Shown here: piece after piece, positions 44,386 through 53,875 of the stretch
Position numbering within the stretch: the first letter of the stretch is position 1
Layout: each line of letters opens with the position of its first letter
Source: B30-G6 sp963701385
Lineage (GTDB): Bacteria; Desulfobacterota; Desulfobacteria; Desulfobacterales; B30-G6
Length of the DNA: 64,000 nt
Assembly: GCA_963701385.1 (NCBI GenBank)
Contig: CAVOZW010000011.1
Location: 186,001 to 250,000 of the forward strand
Reading direction: 5' to 3'
Notes under the pieces: model-generated
The model's database searches: none
What the model saw: only the letters and a program-made list of their open reading frames with translations
Told to the model about the DNA's origin: nothing
Position numbers and translations under genes: made by a program

Positions 44386-46032
44386 TCAGTGGTCTGCTGA
44401 AAATACGATTTTACCATCGAACAAGGTGAGAACGACGCGGGTATCCAGAATTTTATCAGGCTCGACAAGATAAATATCTTTATCCAATACAATTAGATCG
44501 GCATGCTTGCCCGGAGAGATGCTCCCCAGACGATGGTACGCACCGCTTGCAACAGCCGGTGTGCGGGTATAAGCCCGGACCGCTTCGTCTACTTTGACAC
44601 ATTGGTCTGGATACCAACCGCCTTTGGGTGAACCGTCTCTCCTCTGGCGGGTGACGGCAGCATGAATACCGGCTAGCGGGCTAGGATCCGCAACAGGGCA
44701 ATCTGAACTGAACATGAGTTGTATCCCGGATTCAAGTATATCTCGAAACGCGTACGCATACCTGCCTTTTTCTCCCACACTCTGATCGATCATATTGATG
44801 TCCAAGATCATATTGTGCGGCTGAACACACCCGGCAACATGCAAGTCGGCCAATTTTTTAATGTCTTTTTTGCGGCTCATTTGGAGGTGCTCGATGCGAT
44901 GGGGAATATGCGAATACCCAGAGATATTATTATCCACAGGGTTTTTTCTCTGCTTATCAAGTCTTTCAAACAGCTGAGCCAATTCCCGGTTTGTACGGTC
45001 ACCAACTGCGTGAATCATGACAGATAGTCCTGCATTGTCGGCTTTGTCCACTGCCAGCTGCAATTCGTCTATAGGTGTCAATGGCATACCCGAGCCGCCA
45101 TCAAGGTAGGGATCGATCATCCAGGCGGTTCTGGCTCCCATGCCCCCATCTGCAAAATATTTGAGGTGGCCCAGGCGCAGCCGATCATCACCCATTCCTG
45201 TTCGCAACCCGAGCGCAATGGCTTCGTCGATCCGTTCCCCAGGAATGCTTACCCATGTTCTTAAGTCGAGCGCCGAGGCTTCATTCAGTTTCTGCCAGGC
45301 ACCAAGAGCACTAGCGCCCTCAGTGCCGCCCATGATGCGAACGTCGTGTAAACCGGTAAGCCCCAGTGAATGCAATTCCAGCATGCCATCTTTCATGGCA
45401 TCCACAATCTGTTTTTCGGTCAAAGGAGGAATTGTCTCCTTGACGAGATTGATCGCCAGTTCCCGCAATATACCGGTGGGTTCGCCGTTGGCATCCCTTT
45501 CAATTAGGCCCTCCGGTGGATTGGGTGTGTTTTTATCAACTTTAGCCAGTGCGAGCGCTGGTGAATTGGCAACGGCCAAGTGTAAATCACACCGCCAGAT
45601 AATGGCGGGGTGCTTCGGTGCAGCTTGATCCAAATCGTTTCGGGTCGGTATTCGGTTTTCCGGCCAGTCCGATTCATTGAAACCGTGTCCAATGATCCAC
45701 TGCCCTGGATTTTTTTTCTGTGCAGCAGCCTGGATGCTTTGCATACATGCCGAAAAGGACCTGATATCCGCCAAATTCAGATTTTTTCGCATTTGGGCCC
45801 ATTCATAATAGTGAAAATGGGCATCGATCATGCCGGGAAGTACCAGCTGTCCTTCCAGGCTGATTTGCCTGGTTGAAGGTCCCCCCATAGCGACAATCGC
45901 ATCGTTGTCGCCCACCGCCATGATACTTCCGCTGCTAATGGCAATGGCCTGGGCTTGGGGATGGTCGTCATCCATGGTCCGAACATGGCCGTTACACAGT
46001 ATGAGGTCGGGGTTGATTGAAGGCTGGGTCAT
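44386..46032 (-). CDS. YtcJ-like metal-dependent amidohydrolase
   Basis: Amidohydrolase family 3 (YtcJ type), 548 residues, cytoplasmic. The metal-binding DAHFHYYEW motif, a second histidine site in VMIHAVGDRTN, HRIEHLQMSRKKD and FSSDCPVADPSPLAGIHAAVTRQRR are typical. The substrate is probably an N-acyl, formyl or cyclic amide compound. Its start overlaps the stop of the epimerase gene by 4 bp (ATGA), so the two are coupled. It is the last gene of the catabolic cluster transcribed from about 55.2 kb. Confidence 0.85.
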   Translation of the reverse strand: MTQPSINPDLILCNGHVRTMDDDHPQAQAIAISSGSIMAVGDNDAIVAMGGPSTRQISLEGQLVLPGMIDAHFHYYEWAQMRKNLNLADIRSFSACMQSIQAAAQKKNPGQWIIGHGFNESDWPENRIPTRNDLDQAAPKHPAIIWRCDLHLAVANSPALALAKVDKNTPNPPEGLIERDANGEPTGILRELAINLVKETIPPLTEKQIVDAMKDGMLELHSLGLTGLHDVRIMGGTEGASALGAWQKLNEASALDLRTWVSIPGERIDEAIALGLRTGMGDDRLRLGHLKYFADGGMGARTAWMIDPYLDGGSGMPLTPIDELQLAVDKADNAGLSVMIHAVGDRTNRELAQLFERLDKQRKNPVDNNISGYSHIPHRIEHLQMSRKKDIKKLADLHVAGCVQPHNMILDINMIDQSVGEKGRYAYAFRDILESGIQLMFSSDCPVADPSPLAGIHAAVTRQRRDGSPKGGWYPDQCVKVDEAVRAYTRTPAVASGAYHRLGSISPGKHADLIVLDKDIYLVEPDKILDTRVVLTLFDGKIVFSADH

Positions 46033-47066
46033 ATCAGGTATCCTTCTTGAAAAGGATCTCTTGGGTCGATGATGAATTCATGAACACCTGTCACGTAGGC
46101 GCTGCCTCTTATTTCCGCCACGACCGCCGCTGTGTCTCCCAGGTGGAGTTCTTCGACGATCCGCCCCTGGAAGGTTGTCCCCAAAGGGCTCGTGTTCGTA
46201 AAGGTGTCGCCGGGATTGATTTTCCCCTGGTGGTGAAGCAGTGTCATCTTGGCGGCTGTGCCTGTCCCGCATGGGGAGCGATCCATATGCTGCTCGCCAT
46301 AAACCACCACGCTTTTCCCCATCCATTGCGCATCCGTGGTGGGATCATAGAACTCGGTTACATCAACGGTGTTGACTTCTGCACGGGTCGGGTGGCGTAC
46401 CATTAGTTGCTGATTGGCGGCATCGATGAGATTCATACCCAGTTCAATCAGCCGGGAGCTGTTGGCGGGGTTCAGGTCGATTCCAAGCTGTTCCGAAGAC
46501 ACCATGACAAAGAAACCGCCCACACATACCGTGGCGGCCTGAATAACACCAAAACCCGGAAGCTTCAGTTTGGCCTGGTCTTGGTATACAAAAGAGGGCA
46601 CCATCCTGATGGCGACCGATTCAACCCGATTATTTTTCATGTATGCCACGGTTTCCATGGGCCCGGACGGTGTGTCGACCACGACCGGCAATTCATCACT
46701 TGTAATGGGAATAACGCCAGCCTCGATCAGGGTCATCACCGCCCCCATGGTTCCGTGACCACATAAATAGGGGTACCGGCGAGGATCCATGTAAATAAGG
46801 CCGAAATGGGCACCTGCTGTTACCGGCTCCGTCAACATTGCAGCGAACATGCCGCGATGCCCCCTGGTTTCCCTGGTGAGCTGCAGTCGAATCTGATCGT
46901 AATGGGCCATGAAATACAAACGCTTATCGTGCATGGTGTTGCCCGGAACCGGGTCCACACCGCCGACAATCAGACGTGTCGGTTCCCCGGCGGTGTGGGA
47001 ATCTATGCTAACAATACGCGATGAGAACTTCTCTTTGATCGCTTGAACCATACGCTTGCAGTTCAT
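46029..47066 (-). CDS. Proline racemase/4-hydroxyproline 2-epimerase family protein
   Basis: A 345-residue member of the proline racemase family. Both catalytic cysteines are present: Cys102 in LCGHGTMG and Cys266 in DRSPCGTGTAAK. That fits racemase or epimerase activity rather than the trans-3-hydroxyproline dehydratase branch, which replaces them. IDSHTAGEPTRLIVGG and the GMFAAMLTEP region are conserved. The flanking importer, deacylase and aminotransferase fit use of an imported amino or imino acid. Free proline, 4-hydroxyproline and other substrates remain open. Confidence 0.85.
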   Translation of the reverse strand: MNCKRMVQAIKEKFSSRIVSIDSHTAGEPTRLIVGGVDPVPGNTMHDKRLYFMAHYDQIRLQLTRETRGHRGMFAAMLTEPVTAGAHFGLIYMDPRRYPYLCGHGTMGAVMTLIEAGVIPITSDELPVVVDTPSGPMETVAYMKNNRVESVAIRMVPSFVYQDQAKLKLPGFGVIQAATVCVGGFFVMVSSEQLGIDLNPANSSRLIELGMNLIDAANQQLMVRHPTRAEVNTVDVTEFYDPTTDAQWMGKSVVVYGEQHMDRSPCGTGTAAKMTLLHHQGKINPGDTFTNTSPLGTTFQGRIVEELHLGDTAAVVAEIRGSAYVTGVHEFIIDPRDPFQEGYLI

Positions 47067-47135
47067 TGGGTCTTCCTCGAAGAATTTGATGAGGTGCTGG
47101 TCTATGGTGGTGTATCGAGGCAGTTTGAGAGAAAT

Positions 47136-48245
47136 TCAGGTCTCTTTGGCGACCTTTAGCAAACCGCAGTGCCGGGGAGCCACATGAACCCGAACGGATG
47201 TGCCCTTGCCTATAGGTCTCAACTTGGCAATACCAATGGCGTGCACCATCGTACCGTTCTCCAATTCAACAAAATAGCTGACTTCACCCCCCATATAACT
47301 GCGGTCCTTTATGACACCGGCGAGCGTATTCATATCCGTCTCCGGTGGTGGTGCATCCTCGGAGGTTACCTTGAAGCTCTGGGCCCTAATAACCATTTCA
47401 ACAGGGTCGCCATGACGCCATTCACCAGGGTGCTGTACCCTAAACGCAGTACCGTCGCCCAATTCGAGGTTGACCATGTCACCCTCTTGAGTCGAAACAA
47501 CCCCTTTAAAAAAATTCGAATGCCCGAGAAAATCGGCTACAAAATGGTTGCTTGGTAAATTATACACCTCTTCGGGGCTACCTTCCTGTTGTTTGAGACC
47601 GTCATTCATGACGACGATTTTGTCGGACATGGAAAGGGCTTCCCGCTGATCATGGGTCACAAAGACGGTGGTCACGCCAAGCATCTGCTGAAGATTGTCG
47701 ATTTCCCTACGCATCTCTTCACGCAGATTTTCATCCAGCGCCGATAAGGGTTCGTCCATTAGAAGTACGTCAGGCTCGATCACAATGGCCCGTGCCATGG
47801 CAATCCGTTGTTGCTGCCCACCGGATAGCTGAGAGGGCATACGGTTTTCCACCCCGGGCAGCCGGACCATTTCGAGGGCCTTCTTGACTTTGCCTGCCAC
47901 CTCGTTTTTTGCGACATCCCGGTACTTGAGACCAAAGGCGACATTGTCAAAAATGGTCTTATGGGGGAAAAGGGCATAGTTCTGGAATATCATTCCCAGG
48001 TTGCGTTTGTGGATGGGTATATCGTTGACCCGTTTGCCTTTGATATAGATGTCCCCTTGCGTGGGTGTTTCGAGCCCGGCAATCATTCTTAAAATGGTCG
48101 TTTTGCCGCAGCCCGAAGGCCCGAGAAGGGTTACCAACGAGCCCTCCTCGAATACAAGATCCATCTTCTGAACCGCCTCCACGTTACCAAATCGTTTGAT
48201 GATGCCCTTCAACTGAACAGCCGCCGAACGATGATTTTTTTCCAC
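47136..48245 (-). CDS. ABC transporter ATPase, spermidine/putrescine (PotA) type
   Basis: ATP-binding subunit of a polyamine/opine-type importer. Walker A is LLGPSGCGKTTIL, the signature LSGGQQQRIAMARA, and Walker B VLLMDEPLSALDENLR. A C-terminal TOBE domain follows (about 270-365). The ORF extends to 48359 but that would overlap the substrate-binding protein gene. GTG 48245, preceded by AGGAAAG, removes the overlap and begins at the conserved domain, so it is chosen. Confidence 0.9.
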   Translation of the reverse strand: MEKNHRSAAVQLKGIIKRFGNVEAVQKMDLVFEEGSLVTLLGPSGCGKTTILRMIAGLETPTQGDIYIKGKRVNDIPIHKRNLGMIFQNYALFPHKTIFDNVAFGLKYRDVAKNEVAGKVKKALEMVRLPGVENRMPSQLSGGQQQRIAMARAIVIEPDVLLMDEPLSALDENLREEMRREIDNLQQMLGVTTVFVTHDQREALSMSDKIVVMNDGLKQQEGSPEEVYNLPSNHFVADFLGHSNFFKGVVSTQEGDMVNLELGDGTAFRVQHPGEWRHGDPVEMVIRAQSFKVTSEDAPPPETDMNTLAGVIKDRSYMGGEVSYFVELENGTMVHAIGIAKLRPIGKGTSVRVHVAPRHCGLLKVAKET

Positions 48246-48331
48246 AGGACTTTCCTCAATTAAAATTTGCGTTGAGTGAATCGGCTTTGGTCGGCCGGCC
48301 GCCTCTAGATGGCGGCCGGCTGAACTTTTCT

Positions 48332-49483
48332 TTAGCTTCCGGCCTTGATGCGGTCCCATTTTTCGGCAAACTCAATTTGTTTGCTATTCCAGTAGGACGG
48401 CTTGGCAAAAAGATACCCGTCCAATTTTCCGGTTGGATCAAAAGCAGGAAGCTTTTTAACTTCATCCGGCATGGAAACTTTTGTGGGATCGAGACTCGAA
48501 GGATATTTCTGGCCTACGGCTACGGCAATGGCAGCCTTCGGTTCCAGCATGTAATTCAAAAGCTTATGGGCCACATTCAGATCGGTGCCTTTTATCACGA
48601 AAATGCATTCCTGCCAGGAATAGCAGTTGTGTGGTGAAAGAAACCCGATGGGGTGTCCCTGCGCCTGGAGCGCTGCCACACGCCCCGACCAGGCGACTGT
48701 AGCGTAAATTTCCTCATTGGCCAAGAGGCTCATGAGTTCAGCACCCGAGCTCCAGTATTTCTTTACCATTTTTACCTGAGCTCTCAACGCGTCCCAGACC
48801 GCATCAAGGTCCGTAATGTCGTTGGGATTCTGGCCGGTGTGGAGCGCGGCATACCAGATATTGGTGCGCCAGTCACCCCAGCTTCCCAACTTTTTGTTGA
48901 GATCCTGGTCCCAAAGAAGCGAAGCACCCAGTTTTTCAGCCTTTTCTTTGGAAATATATTTGGTGTTGTAGGCAATACCCGTCTGGCCGTAATCATAGGG
49001 TACCGCGGACAAGTTCCCATTGGTTACCTTTCGGTAGGGCTCCATCATGGCTGACATGACATTTTTCAAGTTGGGGATCTTACTTTCATCGAGGACCAGG
49101 TCGTAGCCGAGACCCACATATCGGGCATAGTCGAACACACCGCTCAAATGGGCCAGGTTAAATTCACCACCCGGGGGAAAGGATGCTTTGACTCTCGTCA
49201 AGTAGGTATCCATGTCTCCGAATTCAGCATCGATGACCTTGACGCCTGTGGCTTCTGTAAAGGGATTGAAAGCGTGCTCCCGAAAAGCTTCGGATACAAC
49301 ACCACCCCAACCGTCAAATCGAATGGATTGGGCTGCAAAAGCTTTTGGGATAAATGGGCCGCCAAACAAACCTGCAGCCGCGCCGGCAATCCCGATATTT
49401 TTGATAAAATTCCTCCGGCTCATATCCCCATTCATGAATCTCTCAAATAGACTATCCACGTGATTGTCCAATTGTTGTTTCAT
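48332..49483 (-). CDS. ABC transporter substrate-binding protein, PotD type, Tat-exported
   Basis: A 383-residue periplasmic solute-binding protein of the spermidine/putrescine class (SBP_bac_8-like). A twin-arginine signal is evident: MSRRNFIKNIGIAGAAAGLF followed by a cleavage region AFAAQS. The mature part has IRFDGWGGVVSEAFREHAF and AVPYDYGQTGIAYN. Ligand unknown. It sits between the two permease genes and the ATPase gene and should be the specificity subunit. Confidence 0.88.
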   Translation of the reverse strand: MKQQLDNHVDSLFERFMNGDMSRRNFIKNIGIAGAAAGLFGGPFIPKAFAAQSIRFDGWGGVVSEAFREHAFNPFTEATGVKVIDAEFGDMDTYLTRVKASFPPGGEFNLAHLSGVFDYARYVGLGYDLVLDESKIPNLKNVMSAMMEPYRKVTNGNLSAVPYDYGQTGIAYNTKYISKEKAEKLGASLLWDQDLNKKLGSWGDWRTNIWYAALHTGQNPNDITDLDAVWDALRAQVKMVKKYWSSGAELMSLLANEEIYATVAWSGRVAALQAQGHPIGFLSPHNCYSWQECIFVIKGTDLNVAHKLLNYMLEPKAAIAVAVGQKYPSSLDPTKVSMPDEVKKLPAFDPTGKLDGYLFAKPSYWNSKQIEFAEKWDRIKAGS

Positions 49484-49515
49484 CTTACTCCTCCTTTCGT
49501 GTTTAGGTTAAAAGC

Positions 49516-50307
49516 TCAGGTCCCTTTAGAAAATTTTCGGGACAAATAGCCGGCCAACAATGGCGTGGCAATGGTTAAAACGATCATGACCGTTCCCAAG
49601 GCATTGATTTCAGGACTGATGGAATTGCGCAGCATGCCGAATATTTTGACCGGAACGGTTTGGTTCTGGGCTGTTGCCCAGAACAGGGTGGCGGTAATGT
49701 CATCGAATGATATCGTAAAGGAAAACAACATTCCGGCCAATATAGCCGGCGTAAGCAGCGGCAGGGTAACTTCCTTGAAGGCCTGAAAGGGATTGGCGCC
49801 CAGCGACTGTGCTGCCTCTTCATACTCCTTCTTGATGCCGCCTAGCCTGGCCTGCACGATCAGTAGGACGTAGGGGAGCGTGAGCACCACATGACCGATT
49901 ACAAGCAGGGCAAAACTCTTGGGCTGCTGAAGCCATCTTATAAAGAGCAGAAGGGCCACCCCCAGGATGACTTCAGGGATCATAATAGGAGCCAGGAGCA
50001 GCGTGTTGAGCGTATTCTTTCCGGGAAAATTGTAGCGAACAAAAGCCAGAGATGCCAGAATTCCAAAAGCAGTTGAAACGACAGCTGTGAACGATCCCAA
50101 AATGATTGAGTTTTTAAAGGCGATTAAAATGGTTTGATTTTGAGCCAGTTTGACAAACCACCTCAGGCTGAAACCCTTCATCGGAAATGAACCGAACTGT
50201 TCCGGGTTAAACGAAAGAACCACCACGACGACAATCGGTGCGAACATAAACACATAGATCAATATAGTATACAGCCGAATAAGTGACCAGCCGGAAATTT
50301 TCCACAT
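49516..50307 (-). CDS. ABC transporter permease, PotC type
   Basis: A 263-residue permease with about six membrane helices and the BPD-type EAA loop EEAAQSLGANPFQAFKEVTLPLLTPAI. The ORF runs back to 50376, overlapping the preceding permease; ATG 50307 lies 4 bp after that gene's stop with GGAG upstream and is chosen. Confidence 0.88.
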   Translation of the reverse strand: MWKISGWSLIRLYTILIYVFMFAPIVVVVVLSFNPEQFGSFPMKGFSLRWFVKLAQNQTILIAFKNSIILGSFTAVVSTAFGILASLAFVRYNFPGKNTLNTLLLAPIMIPEVILGVALLLFIRWLQQPKSFALLVIGHVVLTLPYVLLIVQARLGGIKKEYEEAAQSLGANPFQAFKEVTLPLLTPAILAGMLFSFTISFDDITATLFWATAQNQTVPVKIFGMLRNSISPEINALGTVMIVLTIATPLLAGYLSRKFSKGT

Positions 50308-50311
50308 CAGC

Positions 50312-51178
50312 TTATTCTCCCTGAAGACTTTTAAACACCTGGTTGATACCCAGATATCGGTTGTAGGTCCATACAATGATCAGCAACAGACCAAGCAGTA
50401 TAACGCTGATGGCTGAGCCAAAGGGCCAGTCCAAGGTGCCGATAACGCGTTTGAATATCAGGTTGGCGATCATTTCATTTCGAGGTCCCCCCAGAATCAT
50501 GGGCGGCAAATAAGTGCCGGCCGTCAAAACAAAGACCAGCAGGCAGCCTGCACTTACTCCCGGAAGACTGAGCGGCAGAGTGACTTCCTTGAAAGCCTGC
50601 CATTCGGTACAGCCCATGCTTCTGGCCGCTTCCAGTAGATTTTTATCGATTCCATCCAGGCTGACATAGATATTGAGAATCATGAAAGGCAGCAGGTACT
50701 GAATCAGGCCCATTAAGACCGATCCTTCATTATAAAGCATACTCACGGGTTGCGACAGAAGGCCGAACTTGATCAGATAGTGGTTGATCAACCCGGTATC
50801 ACCCAGGATGTTGATCCAGCTCATGGTCCTGATGATAAAGCTGATCCAGAAGGGCAGCATGATCAGCAGGAGCAGAATCGATTTGAAGCGGGTTGTACTT
50901 CTGTAGAAAAAATATGCCGGGATGTACCCCATGATCAGACACACAACCACGGTTTCCAGAGAAACACGAATGGTGCGCAGCATGATGGTAGGATAAAACA
51001 TGTCTTCAAAAAACTTGGCATAGTTTCCGAACTGAAAGGCGGCGATGTCAGCCCCTGTGGGTGATCTCAACCAGAAACTGTAAACGACGATAAAGCAGAC
51101 CGGAATGACGAGCAGCAGGAATACGGAAGTAATTGCCGGGGCTAGTAGGGCCCAAGGTTTCCATGCATCTTTCGACAT
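50312..51178 (-). CDS. ABC transporter permease, PotB type
   Basis: A 288-residue permease with six predicted helices and the EAA loop LLEAARSMGCTEWQAFKEVTLPLSLPG. It pairs with the PotC-type permease as the transmembrane core. Its start is 26 bp after the M20 hydrolase gene in the direction of transcription. Confidence 0.88.
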   Translation of the reverse strand: MSKDAWKPWALLAPAITSVFLLLVIPVCFIVVYSFWLRSPTGADIAAFQFGNYAKFFEDMFYPTIMLRTIRVSLETVVVCLIMGYIPAYFFYRSTTRFKSILLLLIMLPFWISFIIRTMSWINILGDTGLINHYLIKFGLLSQPVSMLYNEGSVLMGLIQYLLPFMILNIYVSLDGIDKNLLEAARSMGCTEWQAFKEVTLPLSLPGVSAGCLLVFVLTAGTYLPPMILGGPRNEMIANLIFKRVIGTLDWPFGSAISVILLGLLLIIVWTYNRYLGINQVFKSLQGE

Positions 51179-51204
51179 AGGTTTTTATCCTTTTGCATAT
51201 ATTA

Positions 51205-52476
51205 TTATTCGTCGGCCAATCCGCACCAGCGAGCTAAAAACAAGGCATAGGTTTTGGCCGTTTGGATCACACTTTGAATATCCACCCACTCGTTGGCCCC
51301 GTGATAATTTCCGCCCGAAGGACCAAAGCAGGTGCATTGGCTTTTTCCGAAAAACTGAAATGCCCTCAAATCGGTGGTGCAGGTGGCGATGTATTCTTCC
51401 GCATCCTTGCCAACAAGGGTTTTGTGGCAAGCGTTCAGGGTGTTGAAGGCCGGTAAATCCCGAGAAAGGGTGTGCCCGTCGGAACGAAACCCGTAAAATT
51501 CTACTATGGGCGGGTTTTCCGACAGCCAGGGATCGTCTGCTTGGGCAGCATGGATTGCTTCTTTTATTTTGTGGCAGATTTCCTTGTAGGTGGTGCCGGG
51601 AAAGTAGGAGAGACGGCAGTGGATTTCGGATGTCGCTGGAACTGTCGAAGGCCAGTTACCGCCGTTCAGAATGCCGATATTCAGATTGATAGGATGGGGA
51701 ATATTCTGATAAGCTTCGGGAATCCGTAAATGGTTCAATTCATCTTCCAATCTTCGTAGGATTTGGATGATCAGAAAGCTCTTCTCGATGGAATTGGTAC
51801 CGGCCGGCGCTTCCAGCACATGCACGGGTCTGCCTTTAACCGTCACCTTGAACCAGAGCACACCGAGCTGGCTGGTGAGAATCGTGGGGCCAAAGGGTTC
51901 GGGAATCAATACGGCATCGGCATCGTAGCCTGCAGCCATGCATGCCAATGCACCGTTGCCGCTGCATTCCTCTTCGATAACGGCTTCGAGCGTTACCGGT
52001 GCCTGGAGTCCGAAACCGGCCTTTTCCACGGCATGCACCGCGTAGGTCATGGCGGCTACACCGGACTTCATGTCACCTGCGCCACGCCCGAATAGTTGAC
52101 CGTCTTTAATGACCGGATCGAACGGATCCGTGTCCCAGAAACTGACCGGTTCCGGATCAACGACATCCAAATGGCCATTGAAAAGGGCGCTTTTCCCCCC
52201 TTCGCCATCCGGGGGCCGCACCGCCACGACGTTGTTTTTATTTTCATATGTCCAGGGCACGTTGGCAAACCCGGGATGATCGGATAGCAGGGATTGATCG
52301 ATCGGGATCAAGACAGGGGCAAAGGATAGCTTTTCAAGTTCATTTTTCATTAGGTCGACAGCTGAGGCTTCGTTGCCAAGCGTGCTGGGCTCTTTAACGA
52401 GTCGGCTGGTAAAATCGATGATGTCGTCCGCCAGGCTTTCGACGGTTTGAATAATTTTATCTTCTTTTTTGTTCAA
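51205..52476 (-). CDS. M20-family deacylase (ArgE/DapE type)
   Basis: A 423-residue zinc amidohydrolase. Metal and catalytic motifs are intact: FNGHLDVVDPEP, GRGAGDMKSGVAAM, and EEECSGNGALACM with the catalytic Glu pair. The His ligand is near the end (SGGNYHGANEW). Relatives deacetylate acetylornithine or succinyl-diaminopimelate, or deacylate catabolic intermediates. Its position between transporter and CoA-transferase genes suggests removal of an N-acyl group from an imported compound. Confidence 0.85.
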   Translation of the reverse strand: MNKKEDKIIQTVESLADDIIDFTSRLVKEPSTLGNEASAVDLMKNELEKLSFAPVLIPIDQSLLSDHPGFANVPWTYENKNNVVAVRPPDGEGGKSALFNGHLDVVDPEPVSFWDTDPFDPVIKDGQLFGRGAGDMKSGVAAMTYAVHAVEKAGFGLQAPVTLEAVIEEECSGNGALACMAAGYDADAVLIPEPFGPTILTSQLGVLWFKVTVKGRPVHVLEAPAGTNSIEKSFLIIQILRRLEDELNHLRIPEAYQNIPHPINLNIGILNGGNWPSTVPATSEIHCRLSYFPGTTYKEICHKIKEAIHAAQADDPWLSENPPIVEFYGFRSDGHTLSRDLPAFNTLNACHKTLVGKDAEEYIATCTTDLRAFQFFGKSQCTCFGPSGGNYHGANEWVDIQSVIQTAKTYALFLARWCGLADE

Positions 52477-52504
52477 TTCGACCTCTCAAAGCCCGCGCAT
52501 TTTA

Positions 52505-53161
52505 TTAAAACCGGGGCAACTCGCCATCAGGGACTATTAGTGGCGCATTTGTTTTTTCGACAATTTCTTCCAGCGTTGCATCCTCGGCAATTTCTATAAG
52601 CTGCAGTTGATCGTCCACCACATCGATAACGGCAAGTTCGGTAATAATCCTGTCTATGCATGCCTTGGCCGTCAATGGCAGGTTGCATGACTCTAAAATT
52701 TTAGGTTGACCCTTGCGGTTGGTGTGCAGGGTCGTGATGATTAGTCTTCTGGCCTTTTGGGCCAGTTCCATGCCGCCACCGATTCCAGGCGTGTACTTTC
52801 CCGGTATCATCCAGTTGGCCAGATCTCCCCGGGCTGAGATCTCCAGAGCGCCCAAGAAAGCGATGTCAAGCCGTCCGCCTCTCACAAGGGCAAAGGAAAG
52901 TGAGCTGTCGAAAAATGATGCCCCTTTGACGAGGTCAATGTAGCCGCCGCCGGCATCGATCAGGTTTCTGTCCGCAGTTTCCCGGCTGCAATGGGACTTC
53001 ATACCGAGGATGCCGTTTTCGGAGTGGATCTGTATACGTTTTTCACTGTTTAGATACTTTAATATTAATGTGGGTATGCCGATGCCGAGATTGACAACTT
53101 GACCAGCGATGATTTCCTGTTCAGCCCGTCGGGCAATTTTATCTCTACTAGGCAAAGACAT
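52505..53161 (-). CDS. CoA-transferase subunit B (SCOT/3-oxoacid type)
   Basis: Family I CoA-transferase beta subunit of about 218 residues. IIAGQVVNLGIGIPTLILKYL and SENGILGM carry the conserved SENG with the catalytic Glu, and GGGMELAQKARR follows. The ORF extends to 53212, but ATG 53161 (MSLPSRDKIARRA) matches family starts and overlaps the subunit A stop by only 14 bp. It activates an organic acid by CoA exchange; the acid is unknown. Confidence 0.85.
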   Translation of the reverse strand: MSLPSRDKIARRAEQEIIAGQVVNLGIGIPTLILKYLNSEKRIQIHSENGILGMKSHCSRETADRNLIDAGGGYIDLVKGASFFDSSLSFALVRGGRLDIAFLGALEISARGDLANWMIPGKYTPGIGGGMELAQKARRLIITTLHTNRKGQPKILESCNLPLTAKACIDRIITELAVIDVVDDQLQLIEIAEDATLEEIVEKTNAPLIVPDGELPRF

Positions 53162-53843
53162 GATGCTCCAATATTCCGTACGCGTCTTGAAGTTTCCCGA
53201 TTTCAACAACACGGTCTACAAATGCACTTGGTGTGTGGATCGCGTCAGGATCCAAAGAGCCCGTGTTGACGATGGATTCCACTTCGGCGATTACGATATC
53301 GGCAGCGGTTGCCATGGCCGGATTGAAATTCCTGGCGCTCTTTTCATAGACCAGGTTCCCAAGATCGTCCCCCACAGCAGCATGAATTATGGCCACATCG
53401 GCGCGCAGGGCCGATTCCACAATCCCTTTTTGACCATTCAGTGTGATGATCTGCTTGTTCTGGCTCAAAACCGTGTCTAAACCGATATCGGAAATGAATC
53501 CCATCAGTCCTGCACCGCCGCAGCGAATTCTTTCGACTAGAATGCCTTGAGGATTGAACTCCACTGCGATCTTTTTGTCGTTCATCATTTCCAGTACCGT
53601 GGTATTCAAGCCAAGGTGCGAGGTGATCAACCGGTCCACCCTTCCAGCCTCGATGAGTTTGGATACGCCCATATGGGGTTCATTGGCTTCGTTTTTTATC
53701 AACGTCAAGTGTCTGGTCCCCTGTTGTAGCAAGGCTTCTATTAGCATAAAGGGTGTACCTGGCACGCCAAACCCACCGACCATGATGGTCTGACCATCTT
53801 TAATAGTGGATATTGCATCGTTTATGCTGGTGACTTTATTCAT
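53148..53843 (-). CDS. CoA-transferase subunit A (SCOT/3-oxoacid type)
   Basis: A 231-residue alpha subunit with IKDGQTIMVGGFGVPGTPFML, the family's glycine-rich CoA motif, and GCGG-like SGxG replaced by RCGGAGLMGFI. It overlaps subunit B and follows the aminotransferase gene by 32 bp. Together they could convert the carbon skeleton left after transamination into its CoA thioester. Confidence 0.88.
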   Translation of the reverse strand: MNKVTSINDAISTIKDGQTIMVGGFGVPGTPFMLIEALLQQGTRHLTLIKNEANEPHMGVSKLIEAGRVDRLITSHLGLNTTVLEMMNDKKIAVEFNPQGILVERIRCGGAGLMGFISDIGLDTVLSQNKQIITLNGQKGIVESALRADVAIIHAAVGDDLGNLVYEKSARNFNPAMATAADIVIAEVESIVNTGSLDPDAIHTPSAFVDRVVEIGKLQDAYGILEHHVFA

Positions 53844-53875
53844 TGTTCCGTCAAAAGGCGGTTAAACTCTTTATT